A DNA stretch of 64,000 nucleotides, taken from NCBI GenBank assembly GCA_007859745.1, contig SMLU01000001.1, positions 3,348,001-3,412,000 of the forward strand, read 5' to 3'. This DNA is from Phycisphaerae bacterium RAS1. Its GTDB lineage: Bacteria > Planctomycetota > Phycisphaerae > UBA1845 > Fen-1342. Both the position numbers and the translations under genes were made by a program. The notes under the pieces are model-generated. The model saw only the letters and a program-made list of their open reading frames with translations, was not told where the DNA came from and did not search any database. Shown piece by piece: positions 1 to 8,037 of the stretch. Positions within the stretch are counted from its first letter, which is position 1; each line of letters opens with the position of its first letter.

Positions 1-1596
1 GCGGGCGCGCTGGCCGCCGATCAGGAAATCACGCTGGCGCCCCTGGGCGCGCGTGAGCTGGCCGAGCTCGACGAGTCGTTTCTCGCGGGCGTCACGCTCG
101 AGCCCGACGGACTTGAGTTTTCCACGCCCGCGGAGCTGCGCGTGCCCCTGCCCGAACCATGGCCGGAGGGCTCCGAGCCGATCGAGCTCGTCTTCAAGGG
201 CAGCGATCCCACCGCCGCATCCGAAACCGGCCTGACCGTGGAGCTCTCCGCAGACCGGCGGACGGCGATCTTTCGCGTGACGCACTTCAGCGGGCGCATC
301 TGCGCCAACCAGTGCCATGCCGGCGTGCGCGAGTACCTGGCGGCCCAGTACAACGCGAAAGGTTGCCCGCGCTCCGAGTGGTCCAAGCGCGTGGTCGGCA
401 AGTACCCCGGACTGGTGCTCAGGGAGACGTGCGAATCGATCACCACCGACGACCTGAATTCCATGCTCGACTCCTTCTTCGATGAAGTCGGCGCGTACGC
501 GCCCGGCCAGGACGTGCCCGAAGACGTGATGGCCAAGCTCGTGGAATATGGCGAGGCCGGGAGGAACGTCGTCATCATCTTCGCCACCAGCGCCATGGCC
601 CGCGGCGGAGACCGGATGTTCCCCGGCGGCGTGGCGCACTCCTGCCTGATCGAGAAAAAGGACGGCATCTGGCAGATGCGGCACGTGTTTATCTTCAACA
701 ACGACAAGTTCCTGGCGCACATCGGCGGCACCAATCTCTTTCATCATCCGCTCTCCGATCTCAACAACTTCCGCCGCCAGAAAAGCGGCGTCGGCGTGGA
801 GCTGGCCTTCTGCGGAACGCCCGGCTGCTTCGGCTCCGACGACCCGGAGGATTTGCTGAAGCCTTACGACCCGCTGGAAAAGCGCGTCGTGCCCTGGGGC
901 GGCTGCCGGATTTTTGTGGAGCGGCTGCAAAACAGCCCCTGCAACCGGCTGGGCGGCTGCTGGGAGTTCGACGTCACCAGCGAAGGCGAGACGAGCACGC
1001 TGCTGGTGAAGTTCAACGATGACGGGCATCTCGACAGCCTGTGGACCAAGACCGAGGCCGCCAGCGAGGACGGCTCGATTCCGGCCGGCGCCTGGATCGA
1101 GGTTTTTCGCTTCGCCCGCAGCAACATCAGCGAGATGATGGCGCGGAATGTCGAAGAGGCCGTGTTCCTGTCTGTTCCGGACCAGGCCCAGTTCACGATG
1201 ACGGCTTCGCTCGAGCTGGCCGATGAGGACGAGGAGGGCCGCGACGTCTCCACGAGCTTCAGCTTCACGATCAACGACGCCCTGCTTTCGCAGAATCAGC
1301 CGGCCGAGACATTCAGCGGTCAGTATGTGCAGGTGGTCGAGACCGTCAGCTATGATGACGAAGGCAATCGCATGGTCGACACGCAGAACGTGACGGCGGC
1401 GATCGTCGCGCGGCGCGTGGATTGCCCGTCGCCGGAAGCCGGCACCGGCATCGCCCAGCAGGACTGGTTCGCCGCGATCAGCGTCGACCTGTGCGGCGAT
1501 GGCGCGGAACTGTCCGCGCCGCTCATCGCCGCCGGCATGCTGATGATGCGCTTCGCGTCGCGTTGGCGGATGCCCCGGCGTCGCCGGGCGGCGTAG
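1..1596 (+). CDS. Secreted/cell-surface protein, C-terminal part (5' end outside window)
   Basis: The reading frame is open from the first base and runs to a TAG at 1594-1596, so the start lies upstream. An internal GTG at 142 could be mistaken for the start, but the codons before it (ending in LEPDGLEFSTPAELRVPLPE) fit the same protein. This segment, followed by TAIFRVTHFSGRI, resembles the Ig-like/ZU5-like modules common in secreted bacterial proteins: a GPDGL-x-FSxPA-type opening and a VTHFS-type ending. The rest is acidic and cysteine-containing (CGTPGCFG, CNRLGGCW) and I do not recognise it. The final residues (LIAAGMLMMRFASRWRMPRRRR) are a short hydrophobic stretch plus basic tail, resembling a C-terminal sorting signal. 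Function unknown. Confidence 0.65.
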   Translation, partial: AGALAADQEITLAPLGARELAELDESFLAGVTLEPDGLEFSTPAELRVPLPEPWPEGSEPIELVFKGSDPTAASETGLTVELSADRRTAIFRVTHFSGRICANQCHAGVREYLAAQYNAKGCPRSEWSKRVVGKYPGLVLRETCESITTDDLNSMLDSFFDEVGAYAPGQDVPEDVMAKLVEYGEAGRNVVIIFATSAMARGGDRMFPGGVAHSCLIEKKDGIWQMRHVFIFNNDKFLAHIGGTNLFHHPLSDLNNFRRQKSGVGVELAFCGTPGCFGSDDPEDLLKPYDPLEKRVVPWGGCRIFVERLQNSPCNRLGGCWEFDVTSEGETSTLLVKFNDDGHLDSLWTKTEAASEDGSIPAGAWIEVFRFARSNISEMMARNVEEAVFLSVPDQAQFTMTASLELADEDEEGRDVSTSFSFTINDALLSQNQPAETFSGQYVQVVETVSYDDEGNRMVDTQNVTAAIVARRVDCPSPEAGTGIAQQDWFAAISVDLCGDGAELSAPLIAAGMLMMRFASRWRMPRRRRAA

Positions 1597-1614
1597 AAGC
1601 TATGCAGAGCCTTT

Positions 1615-1676
1615 CCGAGCCGCGACCGTGAGGGAGCGGAGGTCTGCAAACCGCTTGCTTACGCGCGCGGCTCGGA
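1615..1676. repeat. Family A palindrome (62 bp)
   Basis: The left arm starts TCCGAGCCGCGACCGTGAGG and ends near AGCGG. The right arm, AACCGCTTGCTTACGCGCGC then GGCTCGGA, is its imperfect reverse complement across a spacer of about 10 nt. It lies 38 bp ahead of the small gene at 1714. Other copies are near 7566, 23730, 31938, 39852, 58083 and 59629. Confidence 0.9.
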
Positions 1677-1713
1677 CCAAAGCGGCGGTTACGGGATCCG
1701 TGCGGAGGACCGA

Positions 1714-1899
1714 ATGGCATTGCGAGCGGAACCGATTCTGGCGAAGCTGAACGAGCTGCGGCACGACGCCGAAGGCGACAAGGCCGACATGGAGTACGTG
1801 GCGCTGTACCACGCGTTCTGCTTCATCTCGTACAAGATGGCCGAATTCCAGGCGTATCTGAACGAGGCGACTGCAAACAGCAGCGCAACGGACGAGTAG
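1714..1899 (+). CDS. Small acidic hypothetical protein (61 aa)
   Basis: A 61-residue frame with ATG at 1714, preceded by CGGAGGACCGA, a good Shine-Dalgarno at normal spacing. The protein is soluble, probably helical (LAKLNELRHDAEGDKADMEY), and ends in a serine/threonine/acidic tail. There is no signal peptide or membrane segment. It lies just after a family A palindrome and before a family C palindrome, so nothing in its context indicates a function. The strong ribosome binding site and ordinary composition argue that it is a real gene. I do not recognise the family. Confidence 0.55.
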   Translation: MALRAEPILAKLNELRHDAEGDKADMEYVALYHAFCFISYKMAEFQAYLNEATANSSATDE

Positions 1900-1970
1900 C
1901 GCCTCTGACCACGCAAGAAGCGGCGCTGCGCACCACGCAAGAGGCTACGCCGGGCGAGGCGCACTCAGAC

Positions 1971-2055
1971 TCAGAACGCGAAGCGCAAGCGAGCGCGGTC
2001 GCCAGGGAGCCCCAGGTCTGCCGGCGGCCGCGCTCGCTTGCGCGTCGCGTTCTGA
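1971..2055. repeat. Family C palindrome
   Basis: The arms are AGAACGCGAAGCGCAAGCGA and its near reverse complement ending GCGTCGCGTTCTGA, around a GC-rich centre. Shorter fragments of the right arm (TTCGCGCGCTGATTCGCGG, GCGTTCTGATTCCG) continue to about 2097. Other copies start at 3242, 17508, 61296 and 62292. Confidence 0.9.
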
Positions 2056-2139
2056 TTCGCGCGCTGATTCGCGGTCTGAACCGCGTTCTGATTCCGTAAG
2101 AAACAGTCAGCCGACGCCGGGCCGCCGCTCGCCGCGGGG

Positions 2140-2145
2140 TATACT
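2140..2145 (+). promoter_or_regulatory. -10 box TATACT, 8 nt before the kinase start codon
   Basis: TATACT at 2140-2145 ends 8 nt before the ATG at 2154, with no Shine-Dalgarno between them. If used, transcription would start on or next to the start codon, giving a leaderless mRNA. No convincing -35 element is visible at 17 nt. Confidence 0.45.
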
Positions 2146-2153
2146 CCGGCGTC

Positions 2154-3182
2154 ATGCAAGAGACCGTCACGGTCATGCTGAGCACTACCGGTGACGAGCC
2201 GGTATCGGGCGTCGAGGTGCCGCGCCGCATCGGCCACGTCAAGCTCGGCGACCTGCTGGGCGAGGGAACCAGCGGCGTCGTCTACGCCGGGTATGACGAG
2301 CTGCTCGCGCGGCGCGTGGCGGTCAAGCTGCTGCGCCCGACAGCGGAGCAGCTTCGGCGCGACGGTGGGCACGGGCTGGTCGATGGCGTGCGGGCGGCGG
2401 CGGGCATCAAGCACCCCAACATCGTGGGCGTGCACTCAGTCGAGATTGTCAACGGCATCCCGGTGATCGTGATGGAATTCGTCGACGGCGTCTCGCTGCG
2501 CGGGCTGCTGCAAAAGGGCGGCCCCCTGGACGCGCCGCTGACGCTCTACGTGATGCGCATGATCGCCGCCGGAATCGACGCGCTGCACGCCGCGCAAGTG
2601 GTCCATCGCGACATCAAGCCGGCCAACGTGCTGTTCGACCGCGAAGGCGCCGTGCACGTGTGCGACTTCGGGCTGGCATGCGAGACCGCCGGTCCCGGCC
2701 AGACGGCCGGGGCCGACCGCGTCGCGGGCAGCCCGCTCTACATGGCGCCGGAGGCGTTCACCGGCGTCGTTTCGCCGCAAAGCGACGTGTATTCGCTGGG
2801 CGTGATGCTGTTCGAGATGCTCGCCGCCCGCCCGCCGTTCGAGGCCGATTCGATGCATCAGATGCGGCAGGAGCACGAGACGCGCCCGGCGCCGATGGAG
2901 TGGTTGCGCGAGAAGCACACTGCCGAACCGCTCGTGGAAGTCTGCGAGCGGGCGCTGCACAAGCAGCGCATCATGCGCTACAAAACCGCCGGGCATTTTC
3001 TTCGGGCGCTGCTCGACGCGGCTCCGCCGATGAATGACGCGGCTCACAGGCAGAAGATCGCCGAGTTGGTTTGCGCCGGCGGCGCGGCGCCGCGCCAGGC
3101 CGCCGGCGACGCCCCGGCGGCGACGACGTTTGACCTGATTTCGCGGCGTGCGAAGGAAAAACGCGACTCGAAATCGCACTGA
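2154..3182 (+). CDS. Serine/threonine protein kinase (342 aa)
   Basis: A cytoplasmic Hanks-type kinase that transfers phosphate from ATP to Ser/Thr of target proteins. The glycine loop GEGTSGVVYAG is at residues 36-46 and the ATP lysine is K58 (AVKLL). The catalytic loop HRDIKPANVLF is at 151-161, DFG at 171-173 and the MAPE motif at about 197-200. All catalytic residues are present. There is no transmembrane segment or sensor domain, and the region after residue 290 is a short alanine-rich basic tail. At 342 residues it is little more than a bare kinase domain. It is probably a single gene, flanked by family C palindromes on both sides. Such stand-alone kinases are common in planctomycetes; the target is not evident. 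Confidence 0.93.
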   Translation: MQETVTVMLSTTGDEPVSGVEVPRRIGHVKLGDLLGEGTSGVVYAGYDELLARRVAVKLLRPTAEQLRRDGGHGLVDGVRAAAGIKHPNIVGVHSVEIVNGIPVIVMEFVDGVSLRGLLQKGGPLDAPLTLYVMRMIAAGIDALHAAQVVHRDIKPANVLFDREGAVHVCDFGLACETAGPGQTAGADRVAGSPLYMAPEAFTGVVSPQSDVYSLGVMLFEMLAARPPFEADSMHQMRQEHETRPAPMEWLREKHTAEPLVEVCERALHKQRIMRYKTAGHFLRALLDAAPPMNDAAHRQKIAELVCAGGAAPRQAAGDAPAATTFDLISRRAKEKRDSKSH

Positions 3183-3241
3183 ACGCGTGTTCTGAGATAG
3201 TCGCGGCGCCGATTGAGACGCCGTTCGCGGCGCACTCCGAT

Positions 3242-3342
3242 CGCGAAGCGCAAGCGAGCGCGGCCGCCAGGAAGAGTCAGGTCTGCGGGCGACCGCGCTG
3301 AGGTCTGTTGGCGGCCGCGCTCGCTTGCGCTTCGCGTTCTGA
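3242..3342. repeat. Family C palindrome, long form
   Basis: The left arm CGCGAAGCGCAAGCGAGCGC plus GGCCGCCA is matched by the right arm GGCGGCCGCGCTCGCTTGCG plus CTTCGCGTTCTGA. The central spacer itself contains a second CTGCGGGCGACCGCGCT half-copy. It lies 35 bp upstream of the hydrolase start. Confidence 0.88.
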
Positions 3343-3377
3343 CTCGGTCGCGCCGCATGAGCTTGAAAGGAGCAGTC

Positions 3378-5921
3378 ATGTTCAATCGCTGCATACGAAT
3401 CGCTAAACTCGGCCCACTTTTCGGCGTCGGCGTCGCTGTCGTTCTTGCCGCTGTGGCCATCGACGTGCGCGCCCAGAGCGCCCCCTCGCCGGCCGCCTCT
3501 CAGGCGACCTCCTCCAGCCGGCCGGCCGAGGGCCTGCCCGTCCCGCTGGCTGGTTTTTCCGACGAGGGCACGTTCTACCTCTACAAGAACGAAGACCGCA
3601 TCATCACCAGCAAGTTCAAGTGGGAGCCAAGCGGGCGTTTCGAGGCGATCAACACGCTCTCCATGGCGGGGCAGAATGCCGAGTTCAAGTTCAAGTTCAC
3701 ACCGGACGCGGACGGCCGTTTCGTCCGCATCGACATCGAGCAGCCGCAGGGCGCCGCGACCGTCGAGCGCGAAGGGTCGCTGGGCCGCATCAGCTTCAAG
3801 GAGCAGAAGGCCACCGTCACCTTCAAGCCGGACACGATCCTGTTCGAGAATTTCACGCCGGTCTTCATGACGCAGGCCGTGCAGCGCTATGACCGCAAGG
3901 CCGGGGGAAAGCAGACGTTTCCAGTGTTTATCGTCGGGCGCGTGGTGATCGACGCCTCGCTCGAATACACGGACACGATCGAGCGCAGCGTCGGCGGGCG
4001 CGACCTCAAGCTCGACCGCTACACCTACTACTTCCCCGGCGTGGACATCCACATCTGGTCCGACGCGGGCGCGAAAATCTACCTGGCGGACGTCCCCGCT
4101 CAGCGGGCCGCGTACGTCCGCGAGGGCTACGAGTCGCTGCGCAAAGCCCCGGCGGATGATCCCCTGCTCTCGCAGCCGACGTTTGAAGTCATTGAGATGC
4201 GCGGCGCCGAAATCCCGATGCGCGACGGGTTGAAGCTCTCGGCCGATTTGTATTTGCCGAAGACGGATAAGAAAGTCCCGGTGATTCTGACACGCACGCC
4301 GTACAAGAAGGAAATGAGCGAATTGGAAGGCCGTTTCTACGCCCGCCGCGGCTACGCGATGGCGATTCAGGACTGCCGCGGCCGTTTCGGCTCGCCCGGC
4401 GAGTGGGAGCCGTTCGTCAACGAGAAGCAGGACGGTTTCGACACGATCGAGTGGCTCGCAGCGCAGAGCTGGTGCGACGGCAAGGTGGGCATGATCGGCG
4501 GGTCGTACCTCGGCTGGGTGCAGTGGTGGGCGCTGTCGCAGAATCCGCCGCACCTGGTGACGATCATCCCGAACGTCGCGCCGCCCGATCCGTTCTACAA
4601 CTTCCCGTATGAATACGGCGTGTTCTTCGTCTGGGGCGGCATCTGGTGGGCGGACATCGTCGAGCAGAACGCGACCGGCGATCTTTCCGGGGCGACGATC
4701 AGCAAGATCATGGAGAAGAAATTCGGCAAGCTGCTGATGGAGCTGCCGGTGATCGAGGCGGACAAGCGCGTGCTCGGCAAGGAAAGCAAATGGTGGCGGA
4801 CGTGGATCGAGCACAACACCGCCGACACGTACTGGGCGCGGGCCAGCTTCCACGACTCGCTGACGAGCGCACGCATCCCCGTGTTTCACCAGTCCGGCTG
4901 GTTTGACGGCGACGGCATCGGCTCGAAACTGAACTATGCCGCCATGCGGAAACACGGGCATCCGAACCAAAAGCTGATCCTCGGCCCGTGGGGGCACCAG
5001 GTGGAAGCGTCGCGGGCGCTGGGTGATTGGGACTTCGGTCCGCAGGCGGCGATCGACCTGCCGCGCGAATATCTGCGCTGGTTCGACCACTGGCTCAAGG
5101 GCGTGGACAACGGCGTCGGCGCGACCGAACCGCTGGTGAAGATTTTCGTGATGAACTCCAATGTCTGGCTGGAGGGCGACACCTACCCCCTGCCGCAGAC
5201 GAAGTTGGAGAAGTGGTACATCACGAGCGGCGGCGCGGCGAACACAAGCGAAGGCGACGGCAAACTGACGCGCGAGCCGCCGGCGGCCGACTGCAAGCCG
5301 GACACGTACACCTACAACCCCGGCGATCCGACGCCGATGCCCAGCTATCGCGAGGAGACGGAGGAAGAGGAGAAAATCGAGCGGTCGCAGGAAGAGAAAA
5401 TAAAGATCGCCAAGGAGTACCACGAGAAGGTGACCGCCGGGCGGCGCGACATCCTGGTGTACACGACCGAGCCGTTCGAGAAGCCGTACACGTTCGCGGG
5501 GCCGATGTCGGCGACATTGCATGCATCGACCTCGGCCCGGGACACGGACTGGTTTGTGCGGCTGGTGATGCTCGACAAGGGCGACGCGGTGCAACTGGCC
5601 GAAGGCAAGATTCGCGCCCGCTACCGCGATTCAATGAGCGAGCCGCTGCTCCTGGAGCCGGGCAAGACGTACGAGTACACGATTGACCTGTGGCAGACGG
5701 GGATCACGATCCGCAAGGGAGCGCGGTTGCGGGTCGAAATTGCGTCGGCGTCGTTCCCGTTCTTCTCGCGGAACCTGAATACGGGCGGACACAATGAGAA
5801 GGAGTCGGAGTACATCGCCGCGGAGCAGACGGTGTATCACGACGCCGCCAGGCCGACGCATGTTCTGCTTCCGATGATCGAGATGCCGGAGGGCGAGGGG
5901 GAGGGGGAGAGTTCAGAGTAG
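3378..5921 (+). CDS. Exported CocE/NonD-family hydrolase (X-Pro dipeptidyl-peptidase type)
   Basis: A predicted 847-residue secreted serine hydrolase of the S15/CocE class, which cleaves acyl or peptide bonds. ATG 3378 is chosen because GAAAGGAG ends 6 nt before it, and the protein then begins with a signal peptide (MFNRCIRIAK, then a hydrophobic stretch ending VRAQS). Residues 40-260 are an extra N-terminal region with a beta-rich look that I do not recognise. The alpha/beta-hydrolase domain follows, with nucleophile Ser376 in GGSYLGW, Asp510 in SGWFDGDG and His540 in LGPWGH, the CocE triad. The C-terminal third is the usual jelly-roll non-catalytic domain (from roughly TFAGPMSATLHAS). A Glu/Lys-rich stretch (ETEEEEKIERSQEEKIKI) links the two. 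The substrate is unknown; a peptidase or an esterase are both possible. Confidence 0.9.
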   Translation: MFNRCIRIAKLGPLFGVGVAVVLAAVAIDVRAQSAPSPAASQATSSSRPAEGLPVPLAGFSDEGTFYLYKNEDRIITSKFKWEPSGRFEAINTLSMAGQNAEFKFKFTPDADGRFVRIDIEQPQGAATVEREGSLGRISFKEQKATVTFKPDTILFENFTPVFMTQAVQRYDRKAGGKQTFPVFIVGRVVIDASLEYTDTIERSVGGRDLKLDRYTYYFPGVDIHIWSDAGAKIYLADVPAQRAAYVREGYESLRKAPADDPLLSQPTFEVIEMRGAEIPMRDGLKLSADLYLPKTDKKVPVILTRTPYKKEMSELEGRFYARRGYAMAIQDCRGRFGSPGEWEPFVNEKQDGFDTIEWLAAQSWCDGKVGMIGGSYLGWVQWWALSQNPPHLVTIIPNVAPPDPFYNFPYEYGVFFVWGGIWWADIVEQNATGDLSGATISKIMEKKFGKLLMELPVIEADKRVLGKESKWWRTWIEHNTADTYWARASFHDSLTSARIPVFHQSGWFDGDGIGSKLNYAAMRKHGHPNQKLILGPWGHQVEASRALGDWDFGPQAAIDLPREYLRWFDHWLKGVDNGVGATEPLVKIFVMNSNVWLEGDTYPLPQTKLEKWYITSGGAANTSEGDGKLTREPPAADCKPDTYTYNPGDPTPMPSYREETEEEEKIERSQEEKIKIAKEYHEKVTAGRRDILVYTTEPFEKPYTFAGPMSATLHASTSARDTDWFVRLVMLDKGDAVQLAEGKIRARYRDSMSEPLLLEPGKTYEYTIDLWQTGITIRKGARLRVEIASASFPFFSRNLNTGGHNEKESEYIAAEQTVYHDAARPTHVLLPMIEMPEGEGEGESSE

Positions 5922-6145
5922 CGAGTTGCGAGTAGCGAGTTGCGAGCGGCGAGCGGCGAGCGGCGAAGGGCGAATAGCGAATTGTCGGGTGCCACTGGCG
6001 GCTTGCCCGCCAGTGCCGACCGGCGTGATGCTCCACTTTACGTCTAACGGCCCGTTGAAAAAGTGTAGCCCGGCCGCCCTCGGCCGGGTCTTGGTCGGGG
6101 AATTCGCCTACTTCGCGCGGCTTCGTCGCGTTTTTCAACGGGCTG
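5922..6145. repeat. Intergenic repeat cluster between convergent genes
   Basis: There is no gene here. From about 5911 there are tandem GTAGCGAGTTGCGA-type units, then GGTGCCACTGGCGGCTTGCC. Perfect 13-bp inverted arms GCCCGTTGAAAAA (6050-6062) and TTTTTCAACGGGC (6131-6143) enclose a copy of GTAGCCCGGCCGCCCTCGG (6065-6090). Because the arms sit between convergent genes and carry A/T runs they could also end transcription from both sides. Confidence 0.7.
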
Positions 6146-6406
6146 CTAAGGCGAATTCTCCACTCCCCGCACCGATGGCACCTGCGCCAGCATCAGCCGC
6201 TCCAGCCCCATCTGAAGCGTATTGAAACTCGCCGGGCAGCCGACGCAGGCGCCTTTGAGGCGGACGCGGACCATGCGGCGCGCGTCAATTCCGAGGAATT
6301 CGATGTCGCCGCCGTCGGCCAGGATGTAGGGGCGGAACTCGTCGATCACCCGCCGCACGTGCGGTTCGAGGTGGGCGAGCGCGGGGTCGATCGCTGGCGT
6401 CGGCAT
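6146..6406 (-). CDS. NifU-like C-terminal domain protein (Fe-S scaffold)
   Basis: An 86-residue protein matching the NifU C-terminal (Nfu) domain, which assembles and delivers Fe-S clusters. It has the characteristic ILADGGDIEFLGID segment and the cluster-ligand motif CVGCPAS, then a helix ending in MLAQVPSV. The start is placed at 6406 (MPTPAIDPALAHLEPHV) because upstream in-frame codons translate the family D palindrome at 6473-6536. It stands alone on the minus strand, convergent with the hydrolase gene. Length and motif are typical of a stand-alone Nfu protein. Confidence 0.88.
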   Translation of the reverse strand: MPTPAIDPALAHLEPHVRRVIDEFRPYILADGGDIEFLGIDARRMVRVRLKGACVGCPASFNTLQMGLERLMLAQVPSVRGVENSP

Positions 6407-6472
6407 TCCAGGATTGTAGTCCGAGTGCCCAACAAGACCGGGGAGTGCGGGAGTCCGTGCTCGTAAACATCC

Positions 6473-6536
6473 GGGTGGGATGGGCCTCTCGCCCGTCCCC
6501 GCGTTCTCAGGAACGAGCAAGATGCCCATTCCACCC
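6473..6536. repeat. Family D palindrome (64 bp)
   Basis: Arms GGGTGGGATGGGCCTCTCGC and, inverted, GAGCAAGATGCCCATTCCACCC. Family D is built around (G)GGTGGGACGGGCGTCTCGCC and its complement. Other copies start at 15092, 19879, 25091, 37892, 39970 and 45612. Confidence 0.88.
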
Positions 6537-6644
6537 GAACAGTTCACGGTCGCCCCCGCCGACGTGATCGATCAGGTTTTCCGGGCGACGGGTTCGGTCC
6601 GCGGGCGATGAGCGGGTGTTTCGCCACAGCGCTCCGTTCCGCGC

Positions 6645-6674
6645 TTGACAATCAATAAGCCGCTGCTTATATTT
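6645..6674 (+). promoter_or_regulatory. arsR-type promoter with overlapping operator palindrome
   Basis: TTGACA (6645-6650) is 17 nt from TTATAT (6668-6673), a near-ideal housekeeping promoter. Between and overlapping the -10 is the inverted repeat ATAAGC-CGCT-GCTTAT (6655-6670), the kind of site bound by ArsR dimers, so autorepression is likely. The start codon at 6680 is only 6 nt after the -10, implying a leaderless message. Confidence 0.72.
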
Positions 6675-6679
6675 CATGC

Positions 6680-7006
6680 ATGATCGCGGCCGTGGCCGAG
6701 AACAGGATTTTCCAGGCGCTGGCCGACCCCAGCCGGCGGCGAATCTTCGAGACGCTCACGCGCGGCGAAGCGGCGGTGAAGGACCTCACGGCTCGCTTCG
6801 ACATCTCGCAGCCGGCAGTTTCCCAGCACCTGGCCGCTCTAAAAGCCGCCGGCCTGGTGAAAGTCCGGCGCGAAGGGCGCTGTGCCTACTACCGCGTGGA
6901 GCCGCGCGGGATGAAACCTCTGATCGACTGGATCGCGCATTACCGCGCCTTCTGGACAAAGCACGTTGATCGCCTTGAAAAACTGCTGGAGAAGCTGGAC
7001 GAATGA
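6680..7006 (+). CDS. ArsR-family transcriptional regulator
   Basis: A 108-residue winged-helix repressor. It starts NRIFQALADPSRRRIFETL, the standard ArsR opening, followed by the recognition region ISQPAVSQHLAALKAAGLV and the wing VRREGRCAYYRVEP. No metal-binding cysteine cluster is present, so it belongs to the ArsR subgroup that accompanies SRPBCC proteins rather than the metal sensors. It overlaps the next gene by 4 nt (ATGA), indicating translational coupling. The palindrome in its own promoter suggests it regulates this operon. The ATG at 6680 is preferred; another ATG at 6676 is out of frame. Confidence 0.92.
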   Translation: MIAAVAENRIFQALADPSRRRIFETLTRGEAAVKDLTARFDISQPAVSQHLAALKAAGLVKVRREGRCAYYRVEPRGMKPLIDWIAHYRAFWTKHVDRLEKLLEKLDE

Positions 7007-7485
7007 ACCCCATCGACAAACCTGAAATCACCGACAAGACCGCACGCTCGCAGACCGAGTCGATTTCGTTCGAGTTCGATTTGCCGCATTCGCCGACGAA
7101 GGTCTGGCGCGCCCTCACCGACCCCGCGCTGCTCGCGGAGTGGCTCCTGCCGGTCATCGATCTCAAGCTTGAACCGGGGGCGGCGTTCACGTTCAAGGCG
7201 CCGCCGCAGCCGGGCTGGGACGGCACCGTGAACTGCCGCCTGCGCGAAATCGAAGCGCAGCGGAAGCTCAGCTACACGTGGGTCGTCGGCGACGATATGG
7301 AGATAAGCACGGTGGTGACGTTCACGCTCACGCCGACGGCCGCGCCGGATGGAAAGTCCGGCACGCGCCTGTCCCTCGTGCAGTCGGGTTTCAAGCCGGA
7401 CCAGAAGCAGGCCTTCGGCGGCGCCCGTTACGGCTGGAAGATGATGGGCGGCCGGCTCGGCGACCTGCTGGCGAGGATTCCGTAG
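7003..7485 (+). CDS. SRPBCC/AHSA1-domain protein
   Basis: A 160-residue protein of the START/Bet v1-like AHSA1 family. Recognisable pieces are the opening beta strand SISFEFDLPHSPTKVWRALTDPALLAEWLLP, LEPGAAFTFKAPPQPGWDGTVNCRLREI, and the C-terminal helix region GARYGWKMMGGRLGDLLARIP. Proteins of this group form a hydrophobic pocket; their ligand is generally unknown. The gene overlaps arsR by ATGA. The ArsR/SRPBCC pair is a widespread conserved operon. The next gene, after a family A palindrome, is a small membrane protein often seen in the same setting. Confidence 0.88.
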   Translation: MNPIDKPEITDKTARSQTESISFEFDLPHSPTKVWRALTDPALLAEWLLPVIDLKLEPGAAFTFKAPPQPGWDGTVNCRLREIEAQRKLSYTWVVGDDMEISTVVTFTLTPTAAPDGKSGTRLSLVQSGFKPDQKQAFGGARYGWKMMGGRLGDLLARIP

Positions 7486-7565
7486 CGTCGGACCTCCGAG
7501 TCCGACGACGATTTTCCCGCGCTTTTCGCACGAGCGGGTTCCTTGTCAGCCGCGACCGTTCGAAA

Positions 7566-7629
7566 TCCGAGCCGCGACCGTGAGGGAGCGGTGGTTGGAA
7601 AAACCGCTTGCTTACGCGCGCGGCTCGGA
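7566..7629. repeat. Family A palindrome
   Basis: A complete copy, with an additional partial left arm (AGCCGCGACCGTTCG) at 7548-7562. It lies between the SRPBCC gene and the small membrane-protein gene, ending 2 nt before the latter's Shine-Dalgarno. The preceding bases 7483-7511 (GTAGCGTCGGACCTCCGAGT) are a family H half-element. Confidence 0.88.
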
Positions 7630-7644
7630 TCAAAGGAGACCGCA

Positions 7645-7872
7645 ATGGGCTGGAACAAGTGGATTCGGCAGTTCCACCGCTGGCTGGGCTTGGTCTTTAC
7701 ACTGACCGTCATCGCCAACGTCGTCGCCATGTCCGCGGGACAGGGAAAGCTGCCTCCGGCCTGGGTGACCTACTCGCCGCTGCCCCCGCTCGCCTTGCTC
7801 CTGCTCAGCGGGCAGTATCTGTTCGTGTTGCCGTATCTCACCAAGTGGTGCGGCGGGGGACGGACCGCCTGA
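7645..7872 (+). CDS. Small two-helix membrane protein
   Basis: A 75-residue protein with ATG at 7645 behind AAAGGAG (7632-7638). It has a basic N-terminus (WNKWIRQFHRWLG) followed by two hydrophobic helices, approximately residues 15-30 (LVFTLTVIANVVAM) and 43-64 (LPPLALLLLSGQYLFVLPYL), ending in KWCGGGRTA. I recognise similar short proteins as companions of ArsR/SRPBCC operons but no function is established. In-frame codons upstream of 7645 translate the palindrome and are not part of the protein. Confidence 0.7.
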   Translation: MGWNKWIRQFHRWLGLVFTLTVIANVVAMSAGQGKLPPAWVTYSPLPPLALLLLSGQYLFVLPYLTKWCGGGRTA

Positions 7873-8037
7873 GCAAGCAGGCTTCCGTCCGACGGGGGTG
7901 GAACGACGGGGCGCTCGGAAACCGCTCGGTGTCGCACGTCGGCGCCGCTATACTGATTCACCGTGTACCGGCTCGTGCCGTTGTTCCGCGTCGACGGCAT
8001 CCGTGCGATTCTGTAGTTTGGCATCCGTGGGATTCTT

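Noticed and set aside
3213-3377. Extension of the hydrolase upstream to a longer N-terminus
   Set aside because: It would translate the family C palindrome, and the signal peptide and GAAAGGAG support 3378.
2436-5594. Very long minus-strand open frame of over 1000 codons opposite the kinase and hydrolase
   Set aside because: It is antisense to two well supported genes and its composition is Arg/Asp/His-rich, the typical shadow of high-GC coding DNA.
7963-8016. A 17-codon GTG frame after TATACT, as a leader peptide gene
   Set aside because: No repeated residues or attenuator hairpin point to a leader peptide. It is too short to claim as a gene.
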